Shown here: positions 26,623 through 35,687 of the stretch, piece by piece
How the letters are laid out: each line of letters begins with the position of its first letter
Position numbering within the stretch: position 1 is the first letter of the stretch
NCBI RefSeq assembly: GCF_023684385.1
Contig: NZ_JAGSOJ010000003.1
Span: 496,001-560,000, forward strand
DNA length: 64,000 nt
Source: Oceanirhabdus seepicola
Lineage (GTDB): Bacteria; Bacillota; Clostridia; Clostridiales; Clostridiaceae
Direction: 5' to 3'
Notes under the pieces: generated by a model
What the model was told of the DNA's origin: nothing
What the model saw: only the letters and a program-made list of their open reading frames with translations
Databases searched by the model: none
Position numbers and translations under genes: made by a program

Positions 26623-27312
26623 ATGAACTACTCATCTAAGACTATAATTATTGGACAAATTATAGTCATTTGTTTTAGTATTATGGGAGTATTTGCCATT
26701 AATAGATTGGCTGATACTAGTAAAGAAGAAAAACTAGTTGCAAAATTATTTGGGTATACAATGCTTACAGCATTTAAAGTGAAAATAAATTCCACTTATT
26801 TACCCTTAGGTCCCATAATTGCATATGTATTAATGAAAAAATCATTGAAGAATAAAAAAGCAAAATCATTAGCAATAATTCTAGGAATTTTTCTGATTTT
26901 TTATCCATCTGAATTTGTATTAAATAAGATTGAACAGTCTTTATATCCTAGGAATAATATTAGAACATACCTTGTAGGTGAAAGAAGACATGGTGGAATA
27001 GCTACAATATTTTATACTAAGAATGGAATAAGTTTAACAACTTTTACTGCAGATATACTTGATAATGAGATTGAGACTGCTGATATGCTTTATAATGAAT
27101 TAATAAACTGCGAAGTAAGCAATAATAGAAGAATGATTGAATATGAGTATTTTTTTCACTTTAATCAAGATATTGAAGACCCTAGATTTGGAAGATTAGA
27201 GTTTAAAGTAGGTGTAGAGGCTAAAGAACTTCAGCTTGATTACGAGAATAAGACATATATATTTAATACTTCAGAGGAATTTCAAAAGCTATTTAAAGAT
27301 ATAGTTGAATAA
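26623..27312 (+). CDS. Membrane protein of unknown function
   Basis: 229 residues. Three hydrophobic segments lie in the first 105 residues (about 7-24, 45-70 and 84-100), and then a soluble C-terminal domain rich in acidic residues. GGAGG lies six bases before the ATG. It follows the three unknown membrane-anchored proteins after a 118-base gap and ends before a strong terminator. No family is recognised. Confidence 0.6.
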   Translation: MNYSSKTIIIGQIIVICFSIMGVFAINRLADTSKEEKLVAKLFGYTMLTAFKVKINSTYLPLGPIIAYVLMKKSLKNKKAKSLAIILGIFLIFYPSEFVLNKIEQSLYPRNNIRTYLVGERRHGGIATIFYTKNGISLTTFTADILDNEIETADMLYNELINCEVSNNRRMIEYEYFFHFNQDIEDPRFGRLEFKVGVEAKELQLDYENKTYIFNTSEEFQKLFKDIVE

Positions 27313-27352
27313 AAATAAATGATACTGACTAGGATAACAGATTGAAACCACA

Positions 27353-27392
27353 ATACATTCCCATTCAATTAAAGGGAGTGTATGTTTTTTTA
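27353..27392 (+). terminator. Rho-independent terminator
   Basis: ATACATTCCC pairs with GGGAGTGTAT (one G-T wobble) and is followed by seven T residues. It closes the unknown membrane-protein cluster. Confidence 0.85.
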
Positions 27393-27490
27393 TTAACAAT
27401 ATGGTAAAATATAGATATATTTAAATTAAAAGGTTACAAGACATTAATGAACTAAACATATATAAGTTTTAAATTTTGGGAGGTTGAAGA

Positions 27491-28000
27491 ATGGAATTAA
27501 GAAATTTAGCAACAATATACCTTTTTAAGGAGGATAGTGTATTATTAATAGAGCGTACAGGCTCAAGAGTTTTTAAAGGTACACTTTGGTCAGGAATAGG
27601 AGGTCATTTTGAAAGTGATGAGATCAATGATCCGACTAAATGTATTTTAAGAGAATTGTATGAAGAGACAGGTATAAAAAATGAAGACATATCAAATTTG
27701 AAGCTTAGATATATTACATCACGAAAAGCTGATAAAGAAATACGTCAACAATATATATTCTTTGCTCATATGAAAAATATAAATAAAAATATAATAGCTT
27801 GTGATGAAGGGGAAATATCTTGGATAAATACTCAAGATTTATTCAATAGGAAAATGTCCTTTACAAATTCAGAATGTTTAAAGCATTATTTTGAAGAGGG
27901 ATTTAAGGATGATACTATCTATTCTGGAGCAGTTAGTGTTGTTAATGAAAAACCCAATATGAATTGGGTAGCATTAAGGGATTTTTCTGCTGAATATTAA
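27491..28000 (+). CDS. Nudix hydrolase
   Basis: 169 residues. ATIYLFKEDSVLLIER opens a Nudix domain; the box is GGHFESDEINDPTKCILREL plus YEETGI, with a two-residue insertion common in the MutT/8-oxo-dGTPase-like subgroup. WINTQDLF follows. It should hydrolyse a nucleoside diphosphate-linked substrate, not identified. GGGAGG lies seven bases before the ATG. It is 32 bases upstream of the Fe-S protein gene, so cotranscription is likely. Confidence 0.88.
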   Translation: MELRNLATIYLFKEDSVLLIERTGSRVFKGTLWSGIGGHFESDEINDPTKCILRELYEETGIKNEDISNLKLRYITSRKADKEIRQQYIFFAHMKNINKNIIACDEGEISWINTQDLFNRKMSFTNSECLKHYFEEGFKDDTIYSGAVSVVNEKPNMNWVALRDFSAEY

Positions 28001-28032
28001 GCCACACTAAAAGGCAATAGGGGGTGTCATAT

Positions 28033-28695
28033 ATGTTGAACGAGTTGATTTCCCAGTTAACTAATTTTGGTGCAAATTTTGTCAAGATAGTTGATATATC
28101 CATGCTTTCAGCAGAGGAAAATCGTGGTTATAGTGTTGCTCTCTTGATAGGAATAGTTTTAGGCCCGAGTTATATTTTTCGTCTGTCTAAAGAAAACATA
28201 ATAGACTCTTGTGAGTTTAGCGAAAAGGAAAATGATGCTGATAAACTTGCAGAATGGTCGGCTGATTTTATCGTTACAAAGGGATACAAAGCCTTTGCAC
28301 AATCGGAAAGAAATCTTGGTTTGCATGGTTTTTATGAAGAAACAACGAAAACTACTCCACTTCCACATAAAAAAATTGCCATATTGGCTGGATTGGGTTG
28401 GATTGGGAAAAGCAATTTGTTAGTTACCCAGGAATACGGAAGTGCATTGTGCATGTGTAGTGTCTTGACAAATGCACCATTCCTTACTGAAAATAGGCCA
28501 ATAATAATGCCTAAATGCGGGGAATGTACTACTTGTAAGAACATTTGTCCTACAGGGGCTATCAACGGCGCTATATGGGAAATGGATATGAATAGAGATT
28601 TAATAATAGATGTATATCACTGTGATGGTTGCTTAAAATGCCTATCTAATTGTCCATGGACACAGAAGTATATGAAAGATAATATTTTTAAATAA
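28033..28695 (+). CDS. Small QueG-like double [4Fe-4S] protein
   Basis: 220 residues. PLPHKKIAILAGLGWIGKSN matches the epoxyqueuosine reductase family, and two ferredoxin-type clusters follow: CGECTTCKNICP and CDGCLKCLSNCP. Full QueG proteins are over 300 residues with a C-terminal HEAT region, which is absent here, so this is the short QueG-like type seen in anaerobes and may not act on tRNA. ATG 28033 is used; GTG 28024 overlaps the GGGGGTG ribosome site. Confidence 0.8.
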   Translation: MLNELISQLTNFGANFVKIVDISMLSAEENRGYSVALLIGIVLGPSYIFRLSKENIIDSCEFSEKENDADKLAEWSADFIVTKGYKAFAQSERNLGLHGFYEETTKTTPLPHKKIAILAGLGWIGKSNLLVTQEYGSALCMCSVLTNAPFLTENRPIIMPKCGECTTCKNICPTGAINGAIWEMDMNRDLIIDVYHCDGCLKCLSNCPWTQKYMKDNIFK

Positions 28696-28724
28696 AATGA
28701 ATATAAACAAAGGAGAATTAGATT

Positions 28725-29297
28725 ATGATTATATTAGTTGGTGGTATTAGTTGTACTGGAAAAACATTAATGTCTCAAAAATTACTTGAAAGATATAAAA
28801 TACCCTATTTTTCAATTGATCATTTAAAAATGGGATTGTATAGAAGCGATAGTAATTGTGGTTTTACTCCAATGGATAGTAACGAAGTGATAGGGGAAAA
28901 ATTATGGCCAATAATTAAAGGTATAATAATGACAAATATTGAAAATAACCAAAACATAATCATAGAAGGTTGTTATCTATTACCTAACTTTGTTAAGGAC
29001 TTTGAAAGAGAATATTTAGATCAAATCATATCAGTATTTATAGGTTTTTCAACTGATTATATAAAAGAGAATTTTACTTCAAATATTATCAAACACAGAA
29101 GTGCTATAGAGACTCGAGACTATGAAGAAGACAGGCCTATCACTCAATTTATTAATGAACATGATGAGTTAAGAAAAGAATGTATAGAAAATGGTGTTGA
29201 ATATTTTGAGATTGACAATGATTATGAAAAAGAGATACAAAAAGTTTATGATTTCATAGGAAATAGCATAAGGCAAGTTCAAATAAATAACAAGTAA
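28725..29297 (+). CDS. P-loop kinase (2-phosphoglycerate kinase/adenylate kinase-like)
   Basis: 190 residues. GGISCTGKT is the Walker A motif at residues 6-14, and YFSIDHLKMGLY follows like the substrate-binding region of small kinases. IIIEGCYLLP may hold the metal-binding acid. It resembles the broken P-loop gene at 10638. The substrate is unknown. AAAGGAG lies before the ATG, 29 bases after the QueG-like gene, so it ends a three-gene set with the Nudix hydrolase. Confidence 0.75.
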   Translation: MIILVGGISCTGKTLMSQKLLERYKIPYFSIDHLKMGLYRSDSNCGFTPMDSNEVIGEKLWPIIKGIIMTNIENNQNIIIEGCYLLPNFVKDFEREYLDQIISVFIGFSTDYIKENFTSNIIKHRSAIETRDYEEDRPITQFINEHDELRKECIENGVEYFEIDNDYEKEIQKVYDFIGNSIRQVQINNK

Positions 29298-29801
29298 GTA
29301 TACTCGTCTATTTGGTAAACTACTTCATCCTTGGAACCCACTGAGAGAACCACTATCAGTCCAACACGACCCATTCTTGCCAAATATACTTCGCATCCTT
29401 GACTTGGTATTTATTTTCACATGCCTAAGTAAAATGATGGACAAGAACTAGATTCAACTTGAAGGATGAAATAAAGAGAATATTGCACTTGCAGATTATC
29501 TCCACTATTGTACTCTAGTATCAGCGAAACTAGACTTGGTTTAATTGCATCAGAATCAGTAGCATCATTGTAAATAGTAATGATGCTACTTTGTGAGAAG
29601 AAACAGTGTATTTATTGATTATAACTATTCTCTACTCAAGATATAGATAATTATAACGTTCTATCAAATAAAAAAAGATTGATAATGTTGAGAAGAAATT
29701 AGAAATTAATCATAATAAATATGCTTATGTTGAGTGGCGGATTAGGTTACTTTTATAAAAATGGGAGGGAACACAGGGTTACTTAGATTATTAAAGTATA
29801 G
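29298..29801. other. Intergenic region with one strong hairpin
   Basis: About 500 bases with no credible gene. GTAGCATCATT pairs perfectly with AATGATGCTAC at 29559-29589 around a 9-base loop, but it is followed by TTTGTG rather than a clear T tract. Nothing else was seen. Confidence 0.5.
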
Positions 29802-30425
29802 TCACGAATTTAACAATAGGTTTTGAGTATTATTAAGCAATTCATATATATCAATTACTTTGCCAATTTCAGCGTACTTTTTAAGATGTGTTCCATTTAA
29901 ATATATGTTTAACTTATTTAATTTACATTCATCATGTAAGTTTCTAATTAACTCTTTAAGTTCTTCCACTGAATACTCCTTATTATCTATAAATTTCTGT
30001 GCTAATACTTTCCTGTTTTTTATATAGCTTAAAATAATCAGTCTACAGGATTTTGAAACAGCAATATACTTTTCAATATCCTTTGGGGCTAATAAAAGAC
30101 ATTGTGGTACAATAGCAACTTTTTTAGGTGCTAATGAAAGAAGGATGAATTCTTCTATAGCACGTTTTTCAGTACCCATTGTATCATCATCGACCAATAC
30201 AAATACTTCAGGCTTGAAAATCTTTTCACTTAGAGTGTTCAAGTTTTCATATACAATAGGTTTTATTTTCTTTCTTACATTTTCTGTCTCGAAAATATTA
30301 ATATAGAAGGGGATATTAGGATAAGTTTCTAAATCAGTAAATGAATATTCAACAATATTACTTTGATCATTTATATTAATTAGCATTTTGTTATCTCTTA
30401 AAATTACAAAAAATCTATTTTTCAT
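29802..30425 (-). CDS. Hypothetical protein (207 aa)
   Basis: Soluble, mixed alpha/beta, with no recognised family. KPEVFVLVDDDTMGTEKRAI, then LAPKKVAIVPQCLLLAPKDI are vaguely reminiscent of actin/MreB-type segments, but this is too weak to name. The longer frame starts with an ATG that overlaps the ribosome site GAGGTG, so Met 30425 is preferred. It is monocistronic, with no clear terminator. Confidence 0.55.
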   Translation of the reverse strand: MKNRFFVILRDNKMLININDQSNIVEYSFTDLETYPNIPFYINIFETENVRKKIKPIVYENLNTLSEKIFKPEVFVLVDDDTMGTEKRAIEEFILLSLAPKKVAIVPQCLLLAPKDIEKYIAVSKSCRLIILSYIKNRKVLAQKFIDNKEYSVEELKELIRNLHDECKLNKLNIYLNGTHLKKYAEIGKVIDIYELLNNTQNLLLNS

Positions 30426-30437
30426 CTTGCACCTCAT

Positions 30438-30737
30438 TATAAGATTCTAGATCACAACTTTACCTATATTATTACCTTAAAAAAATTAATAATCAATAAA
30501 TGGCTCTACCTTATATAAATTTGAAAAGCCACTATTGAAATGATGGGGTAATAGGAAATGAATTTCAAAATTTCCTGGGAAATATTGGAATCAAAAGAGG
30601 TGGGAGTAAACATATTAATTAATAAATGTGTAGAGTAATATTAATTAATCATCATAAAACCAATTTTAAGTTCATAATGTATTAATATAATCATAAATCA
30701 CCCATTTTAACCTAATTTTTTCTGAGGAGAGGTTTAT
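30438..30737. other. Divergent intergenic region before the antiporter operon
   Basis: AT-rich, 300 bases, between the minus-strand hypothetical gene and the first gene of the antiporter transcript. No strong hairpin, riboswitch or ORF was seen. AGGAGAGG precedes the start at 30738. Confidence 0.4.
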
Positions 30738-31079
30738 ATGAATCTTGAAAAAGTTAAAAAGCTAATCAATGAGTTAGTGTCTTTTTCGGTAAATTTAAAA
30801 GCATCTGAAATAAACATTAAATTGGATGAAATTGATAACTATGTCAAAATTGAACTAACCAGCAATGTATCTAATTTAGATAAAAGTGTAATTGATAACC
30901 TAAAGAATAAACTGAATACTTCTCGAATGGTAGAGTTAGAAGAACTTTATTGGGCCCTTTTAGGAGAAAACAGCCAAAGTGACGAGCTATTTTTATTAGG
31001 TACCATGATAGATCATTGTGAAATAAATTACATGGAAAATAAAGAACTTAAGATAGTTTTATATCGATTCACAGATTAA
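30738..31079 (+). CDS. Hypothetical protein preceding the Mrp/Mbh-like operon
   Basis: 113 residues, soluble, with helices and short strands (EINIKLDEIDNYVKIELTSN, then LDKSVIDNLKNKL). No motif is recognised. AGGAGAGGTTTAT before its ATG closely resembles the site before the next gene (AGGAGAGATTTAT). The gap to the antiporter subunit E gene is 23 bases, so it is likely the first gene of that operon and could be accessory to it. Confidence 0.6.
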   Translation: MNLEKVKKLINELVSFSVNLKASEINIKLDEIDNYVKIELTSNVSNLDKSVIDNLKNKLNTSRMVELEELYWALLGENSQSDELFLLGTMIDHCEINYMENKELKIVLYRFTD

Positions 31080-31102
31080 TATTCCACTGAGGAGAGATTT
31101 AT

Positions 31103-31591
31103 ATGAAGAAGTTCAAACTCCTATTAGAAATTTTTCCAACACTGATTTTTTTTTGGATGTTATTCACTTTAGATTTTAGCTTGCAGGGAATTATCCTTGG
31201 AGCCTTTATTAGCCTTCTAATAACCCTATTCTCCATTAATGTTATTTATGATCATTCAGATTTTACAATTCGAATTCCTAACTTTTTCACATTAATGCAA
31301 TACTCTTTTAGACTAATATATGAAATTTACAGAGCTTCATTTATACAAATCTTAAGGATAATAAAACAAGATAACCATTCTGTTATAGTTGAAGTACAAC
31401 TAGATGTAACAGATCCTCTCTTGATAACAATAATTGCCAATTCAATCACTCTAACCCCGGGTACAATTACAGTTGATACAGATGATAATATTTTATTTGT
31501 TCTATCTATTAAAGACGATGGTGAAGATGGAGAACAATTAAAGCAGAATATTAAAAATAGATTTGAAAAATATTTTATTAAGAAAGGATAA
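31103..31591 (+). CDS. mnhE: Na+/H+ antiporter subunit E
   Basis: 162 residues. Membrane helices lie at about 7-45; PNFFTLMQYSFRLIYEIYRA and NSITLTPGTITVDTDDNILF are the MrpE family hallmarks. It is a small subunit of Mrp/Mnh-type multisubunit cation/proton antiporters (or the equivalent module of Mbh hydrogenases). It leads the order E-F-G-(MbhD)-(MbhE)-B-C-D with overlaps or short gaps. Confidence 0.88.
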   Translation: MKKFKLLLEIFPTLIFFWMLFTLDFSLQGIILGAFISLLITLFSINVIYDHSDFTIRIPNFFTLMQYSFRLIYEIYRASFIQILRIIKQDNHSVIVEVQLDVTDPLLITIIANSITLTPGTITVDTDDNILFVLSIKDDGEDGEQLKQNIKNRFEKYFIKKG

Positions 31592-31597
31592 AATATA

Positions 31598-31858
31598 ATG
31601 TTCCTGTTAATTACAATGATATTATTAACTATTGCTATGGCACTAACATTATTCAGAATGATTAAAGGCCCAACTCTATGGGATAGATTATTGGCTCTTA
31701 ACCTTATGTCTGCAAAAACAGTAATGCTCATAACATTATATGGAGTTTATAAAAATAATATGGCTTTATTAGATGTTTCTATGACTTATGGAATTATAGG
31801 TTTCTTAGGGATAACCCTATTAAGTAGATTTATATTAAGAGGAGGAAGGCATAAGTGA
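31598..31858 (+). CDS. mnhF: Na+/H+ antiporter subunit F
   Basis: 86 residues with three membrane helices. ALTLFRMIKGPTLWDRLLAL is the diagnostic MrpF segment. It lies six bases after subunit E and its stop overlaps the GTG start of subunit G (GTGA). Confidence 0.9.
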   Translation: MFLLITMILLTIAMALTLFRMIKGPTLWDRLLALNLMSAKTVMLITLYGVYKNNMALLDVSMTYGIIGFLGITLLSRFILRGGRHK

Positions 31859-32148
31859 TATACAAATTACTTTTCATCTTATCCTGGATATATATCATCT
31901 TTGGAATAATTGGAATCTTTAGCTTTAATGATATCTATTCTAGACTTCTCACCAGCAGTAAAATAGATACAGCAGCTCTATTAACAATCTTTTTTGCTTT
32001 AATAATAAAATGTGGCTTTAGTACAATGTCTATTAAGCTATTCTTGATATTATTATTCATAATCATTACTGGCCCTGTTGCTAATCACATTATTGCTCGT
32101 TCCGCCTATTTAAATGGTATTGAGTCAATGAAAGAAGGTAAAAAATGA
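31855..32148 (+). CDS. mnhG: Na+/H+ antiporter subunit G
   Basis: 97 residues, GTG start overlapping the subunit F stop. Three helices; DIYSRLLTSSKIDTAALLTI and FIIITGPVANHIIARSAYLN match MrpG/MnhG. Its stop overlaps the next ATG (ATGA), indicating translational coupling. Confidence 0.9.
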   Translation: MIYKLLFILSWIYIIFGIIGIFSFNDIYSRLLTSSKIDTAALLTIFFALIIKCGFSTMSIKLFLILLFIIITGPVANHIIARSAYLNGIESMKEGKK

Positions 32149-32690
32149 GTATTGAAATCATATTACAAGTAATTATGATAATAATTGCTATATCAATGAT
32201 TAAAACTGAAAACAACTTAAATTTAATTATATTATTTTCTGCCTTCTCATTAATCGCAGCAGGTTTATACTTTATGTATAATTCTCCAGATGTTGCTTTA
32301 TCAGAAATATCTATTGGTAGTGCTATAATTCCCTTGATTTTTATTATAGCTATATCAAAGCAAAAAGAATTTGTAGTTATAAATCATTTGAAAGACGATT
32401 TTTTAAAAGACAATGAGAATGAAATTGCAGGCAGAGGCTATGAAATTTTAAAAAATTTCTGTAATCATTATGATTTAAAGTTAAAAATTATTGATAGTAA
32501 GGAAAGTCACATACATGGTATTTTCAGAGAAAAGAATATAGACTTAATCATAGATAAATGTTCATACACAAATAATTATATATTAAAGGGCAAAGAATCA
32601 AGTATATTAATGAATAAACTTGAACAAATGACAAAAGACATAGATAATATTATCATTATCAAGGAAGGTGAAAATGAAACTGTTGATTAA
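32145..32690 (+). CDS. MbhD/DUF4040-type subunit (MrpA C-terminal module) with extra soluble domain
   Basis: 181 residues. Residues of about 1-75 form three helices with YNSPDVALSEISIGSAIIPL, the signature of DUF4040/MbhD, a segment normally inside the C-terminus of MrpA. Residues of about 80-181 are a hydrophilic domain (NFCNHYDLKLKIIDSKESHI) that looks like a small periplasmic-binding-like lobe; its role is not known. Coupled to mnhG by ATGA and overlapping the next gene by 17 bases. Confidence 0.75.
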   Translation: MSIEIILQVIMIIIAISMIKTENNLNLIILFSAFSLIAAGLYFMYNSPDVALSEISIGSAIIPLIFIIAISKQKEFVVINHLKDDFLKDNENEIAGRGYEILKNFCNHYDLKLKIIDSKESHIHGIFREKNIDLIIDKCSYTNNYILKGKESSILMNKLEQMTKDIDNIIIIKEGENETVD

Positions 32691-32970
32691 AGAAATATTT
32701 ATAGTAATAATGCTATCCACAATATTAGTTACATTTACTATTTCCTCAAATGAAATAAAAAAATTAACCAATGGGCATTCGAATATAAATACTTCTGAAA
32801 GTAAAAGGTACTATCTAAAAAATACTTTGAAGGAAACTGGTTCCCAAAATATAGTAACAGGCATTTATTTAGAATATAGATTATTTGATTCGATTTTTGA
32901 GGCAGGTATTCTATTAATAACTGCAACTGGAATCATATTTATATCGAAAAAGGATGAGACACTAGATTAG
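32674..32970 (+). CDS. MbhE-like subunit (MrpA C-terminal module)
   Basis: 99 residues with helices at both ends. YYLKNTLKETGSQNIVTGIY, then LEYRLFDSIFEAGILLITAT match the MbhE/MrpA-C pattern (conserved tGxxNiVt...YRxfDtxxE). ATG 32674 is used, with GGAAGG upstream; GTG 32668 overlaps that site. Together with the preceding gene it replaces the C-terminal end of MrpA. Confidence 0.8.
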   Translation: MKLLIKEIFIVIMLSTILVTFTISSNEIKKLTNGHSNINTSESKRYYLKNTLKETGSQNIVTGIYLEYRLFDSIFEAGILLITATGIIFISKKDETLD

Positions 32971-33000
32971 AGTTATAAATTATTTAGCGGAGTTGATATA

Positions 33001-33405
33001 TTGAAGTTTTCATACATTCTAATTATCATTAGTAAATTATTATTTCCTGTTATGTTATTATTTGGATTTTATATAATTTTATATGGGGATAGTTCTCCAG
33101 GTGGTGGCTTTCAAGGAGGCGCTATAATTGCAACAACGTTTATTTTAACATATTTTATTCAAAGCAAAAAAAATTTCAATGTTAATGTACTATTAAAATT
33201 AGAAAAACTCTATTTTGTTACCATTCTAATTATAGCCTCTATAAGCTTTTTTACAAAGGGTGAATTATTTACTAATTTCGTTACTTTAAATAGCTCCGTA
33301 CAAATAAAAAGGATATTTTTACTCTTATTAAATTTTTTCATAGGGTTAAAGGTAGCATCAGGTCTCATAACTATTTTTTCAACATTTATTGAGGAGGGAA
33401 AATAA
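33001..33405 (+). CDS. mnhB: Na+/H+ antiporter subunit B
   Basis: 134 residues with four membrane helices. GDSSPGGGFQGGAIIATTFI is the MrpB/MnhB signature. The start is TTG 33001 with GGAG eight bases upstream. The last base of its stop is shared with the ATG of subunit C. Confidence 0.9.
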   Translation: MKFSYILIIISKLLFPVMLLFGFYIILYGDSSPGGGFQGGAIIATTFILTYFIQSKKNFNVNVLLKLEKLYFVTILIIASISFFTKGELFTNFVTLNSSVQIKRIFLLLLNFFIGLKVASGLITIFSTFIEEGK

Positions 33406-33740
33406 TGTTGTTAGATACTACTTTATCTTTTATAGTTATACTTATTGGTGTTTATGGCTTAACTACAAGCAAATTTGTAATAAAGTCAATCATTCTCTTG
33501 AATGTAACTCAAACTGCTATAATACTTCTTTTTCTAAACTTTTCAAACCAGCAGAATTTTCAACCACCACTATTACCTGGGAATATACAATTAATGGTTG
33601 ATCCACTTCCACAAGCATTAATGTTAACAACCATTGTTATAGGTGCAGCTATAACGGCATTAGCCCTAATGTTAAGCATTAAAATTTTTCATTATTATGG
33701 TACTTTAAACTGGAAGGAACTATTAGAGAGGGAATGCTAA
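33405..33740 (+). CDS. mnhC: Na+/H+ antiporter subunit C (NuoK-like)
   Basis: 111 residues with three helices. IGVYGLTTSKFVIKSIILLN and LPQALMLTTIVIGAAITALA match MrpC/NuoK. GAGGAGGG precedes the ATG, and the start overlaps the mnhB stop (TAATG). Confidence 0.92.
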   Translation: MLLDTTLSFIVILIGVYGLTTSKFVIKSIILLNVTQTAIILLFLNFSNQQNFQPPLLPGNIQLMVDPLPQALMLTTIVIGAAITALALMLSIKIFHYYGTLNWKELLEREC

Positions 33741-33741
33741 T

Positions 33742-35334
33742 ATGAACTTAATACCCATCCTATTAATATTTATTCCTATAATCTTTGCAATGATTATTTA
33801 CCTTTTAAATAATAAATATATTAATTGCTTAGTATTTGTCTCTCAGGTAATTATCACAATTGTAATGGCTATGTACTATAATTTTATTAAAATTAATGGT
33901 ATTCATGAAGTTTTAATAGGTGGTTGGATTAAAAACGTAGGTATAGCTTTGAAAAATGATAAATTGTCTACTTCCTTTCTATTTCTTACAATATTTATTT
34001 GGTGGATAATTCTAATATATAGTTGGAATAAGAAAAGAGGAGATTATAAGTTTTGGTTTTTCCTATTGTTTTTAGAGGGGGCATTTTTAGGTCTTATACA
34101 GACAAATGATCTGTTTAATTTTTTTATATTTTTAGAGATAACAACAATAATTTCTTCAATTTTAATAATTTATAAGAAAGATGGATATTCAGTTAGAGCA
34201 GGATTGTACTATCTGCTTTTTAATAGTAGCGGAATGCTCTTCTTTCTAATCGGCTTAATAATCCTTTATATGTCGACGGGAACATTGAATATGGATATAC
34301 TTCATCAAAAACTAACTTTAATTAATAACTCTTATACTATAAAATTTTCGTATATACTTTTCATTGCGTCCTTAGGAGTAAAATCTGCTTTTTTCCCTGT
34401 ATACAATTGGCTTCCTAAAGCACATGGTGCAGCACCTTCTTCAATTTCTGCACTACTTTCTGGCCTATTAGTAAAGAGTGGACTTTATGGCTTTATTAGA
34501 ATTAATGAAATTTTTAGTATTAATACTTATAGTGAATTATTCTTCTTATTAGGGTTTTTAACTGCTTTATCGGGAGTTGTTTTTGCCCTAAGTCAAAAAG
34601 ATTTAAAACAAATTTTAGCGTTTCATACCATATCACAAATTGGAATTATACTTATGGGGTTGAGCTCTATGAAAGGAACTCAATATTACGGCGGACTTCT
34701 TCATCTTTTTAATCACGCCATTTTTAAATCACTATTATTCTTAGGGACTGGAATCATTATTAATAGGTATAATACTCGAAATATATCAAAACTTAGAGGA
34801 GTGTTAAAAGTCCTTCCATTTACATCTATACTTTTGATTATAGCAATATTTTCTATTACAGGTGCTCCGTTTTTTAATGGATATATCAGTAAAAGTCTTA
34901 TTAAATATTCATTGAAGGGGAATTCTTTAAAACTTCTTCTGTTTAATATTGTTAACTTAGGTACTATTATATCCTTTATAAAATTCTCACAAATTTTCAT
35001 TGGAAACTCAGATGTGAAAAAAAGGAAAGTTGAATGGTGTGATTTTTCAATGCTCATACTCGCAATAATGTGTATTTTTATGGGAAACCCTTATAATCCT
35101 GTTACAAAAATGCTAGTAGATATTGATGTTTCATTTATAAAAGTTTTAAATATTAATAGTTGGATTCAATACTTTTTCACTCTAATAATAGGTTATTTAA
35201 TTTATAAAAAAGTAATTTCTAAGGATTTAAGTTTTATAAAAAAGATTAGACATACATCTTTTTCTTTTGATACTGCTAATATAATGTTAGTAATGTTTAT
35301 TTTCATTTTAATTATTAGTTGTGTAATTATATAA
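33742..35334 (+). CDS. mnhD: Na+/H+ antiporter subunit D (proton-translocating, NuoM/N-like)
   Basis: 530 residues with about 14 membrane helices. The core of the ND2/ND4/ND5 family is intact: FFIFLEITTIISSILIIYKK contains the key Glu, KSAFFPVYNWLPKAHGAAPS the key Lys and SALLSGLLVKSGLYGF the second Lys, with FHTISQIGIILMGL and HLFNHAIFKSLLFL following. It is the only large antiporter-like subunit here; no MrpA N-terminal (NuoL-like) gene is present. It ends the operon, followed by a stem-loop. Confidence 0.9.
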   Translation: MNLIPILLIFIPIIFAMIIYLLNNKYINCLVFVSQVIITIVMAMYYNFIKINGIHEVLIGGWIKNVGIALKNDKLSTSFLFLTIFIWWIILIYSWNKKRGDYKFWFFLLFLEGAFLGLIQTNDLFNFFIFLEITTIISSILIIYKKDGYSVRAGLYYLLFNSSGMLFFLIGLIILYMSTGTLNMDILHQKLTLINNSYTIKFSYILFIASLGVKSAFFPVYNWLPKAHGAAPSSISALLSGLLVKSGLYGFIRINEIFSINTYSELFFLLGFLTALSGVVFALSQKDLKQILAFHTISQIGIILMGLSSMKGTQYYGGLLHLFNHAIFKSLLFLGTGIIINRYNTRNISKLRGVLKVLPFTSILLIIAIFSITGAPFFNGYISKSLIKYSLKGNSLKLLLFNIVNLGTIISFIKFSQIFIGNSDVKKRKVEWCDFSMLILAIMCIFMGNPYNPVTKMLVDIDVSFIKVLNINSWIQYFFTLIIGYLIYKKVISKDLSFIKKIRHTSFSFDTANIMLVMFIFILIISCVII

Positions 35335-35372
35335 AGTAAAGGGACTCTACTATTTCATAGGGTTCCTTTACT
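35335..35372 (+). terminator. Stem-loop ending the antiporter operon
   Basis: AGTAAAGGGACTCTA pairs with TAGGGTTCCTTTACT (13 pairs plus two G-T wobbles), beginning directly after the mnhD stop. There is no T tract, so termination efficiency is uncertain. Confidence 0.6.
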
Positions 35373-35687
35373 GCATAATGTCTAAATATTTAAACTGTTG
35401 ATTCTAAAAATGAAACAAAGAACTTATTTGATTCCTATTATTCTGGTTTGCTAACGAGAGGTAAGTAAAAAGATGATACAGAACAATAAGACAATAGTAA
35501 TAAAATATACTGGTAGAGAATAGTATTAAACAATAAATCAAAAGAAGAGTTGAAAAGGTATGTTTAAGGATATGTTCCCGCACACGACACATATTGAAAC
35601 TATAGCTAAATTATCGTTGATATGAGCGGAGTTAGAGAATTGAATAGGTGAGAAAATAGCTATTTGCCACCCATTTGCCACCCTAAT
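35373..35687. other. Junction region beside the integrase; probable attachment-site area
   Basis: No gene is seen. Near the integrase 3' end, TTGCCACCC occurs twice in direct repeat (35663-35681) and again inverted as GGGTGGCAA after a 12-base AT loop, giving a strong stem-loop that overlaps the integrase stop. The chromosome/element junction is probably here, but the matching right-hand att copy was not found by eye. Confidence 0.4.

Noticed and set aside
29802..30425. MreB/actin-like protein
   Set aside because: The similarity is a short impression only; phosphate and nucleotide-binding motifs of actin-like proteins are not visible.
35373..35687. tRNA or tmRNA gene as integration target
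   Set aside because: No cloverleaf, T-loop or CCA-like 3' end could be recognised in the junction region.
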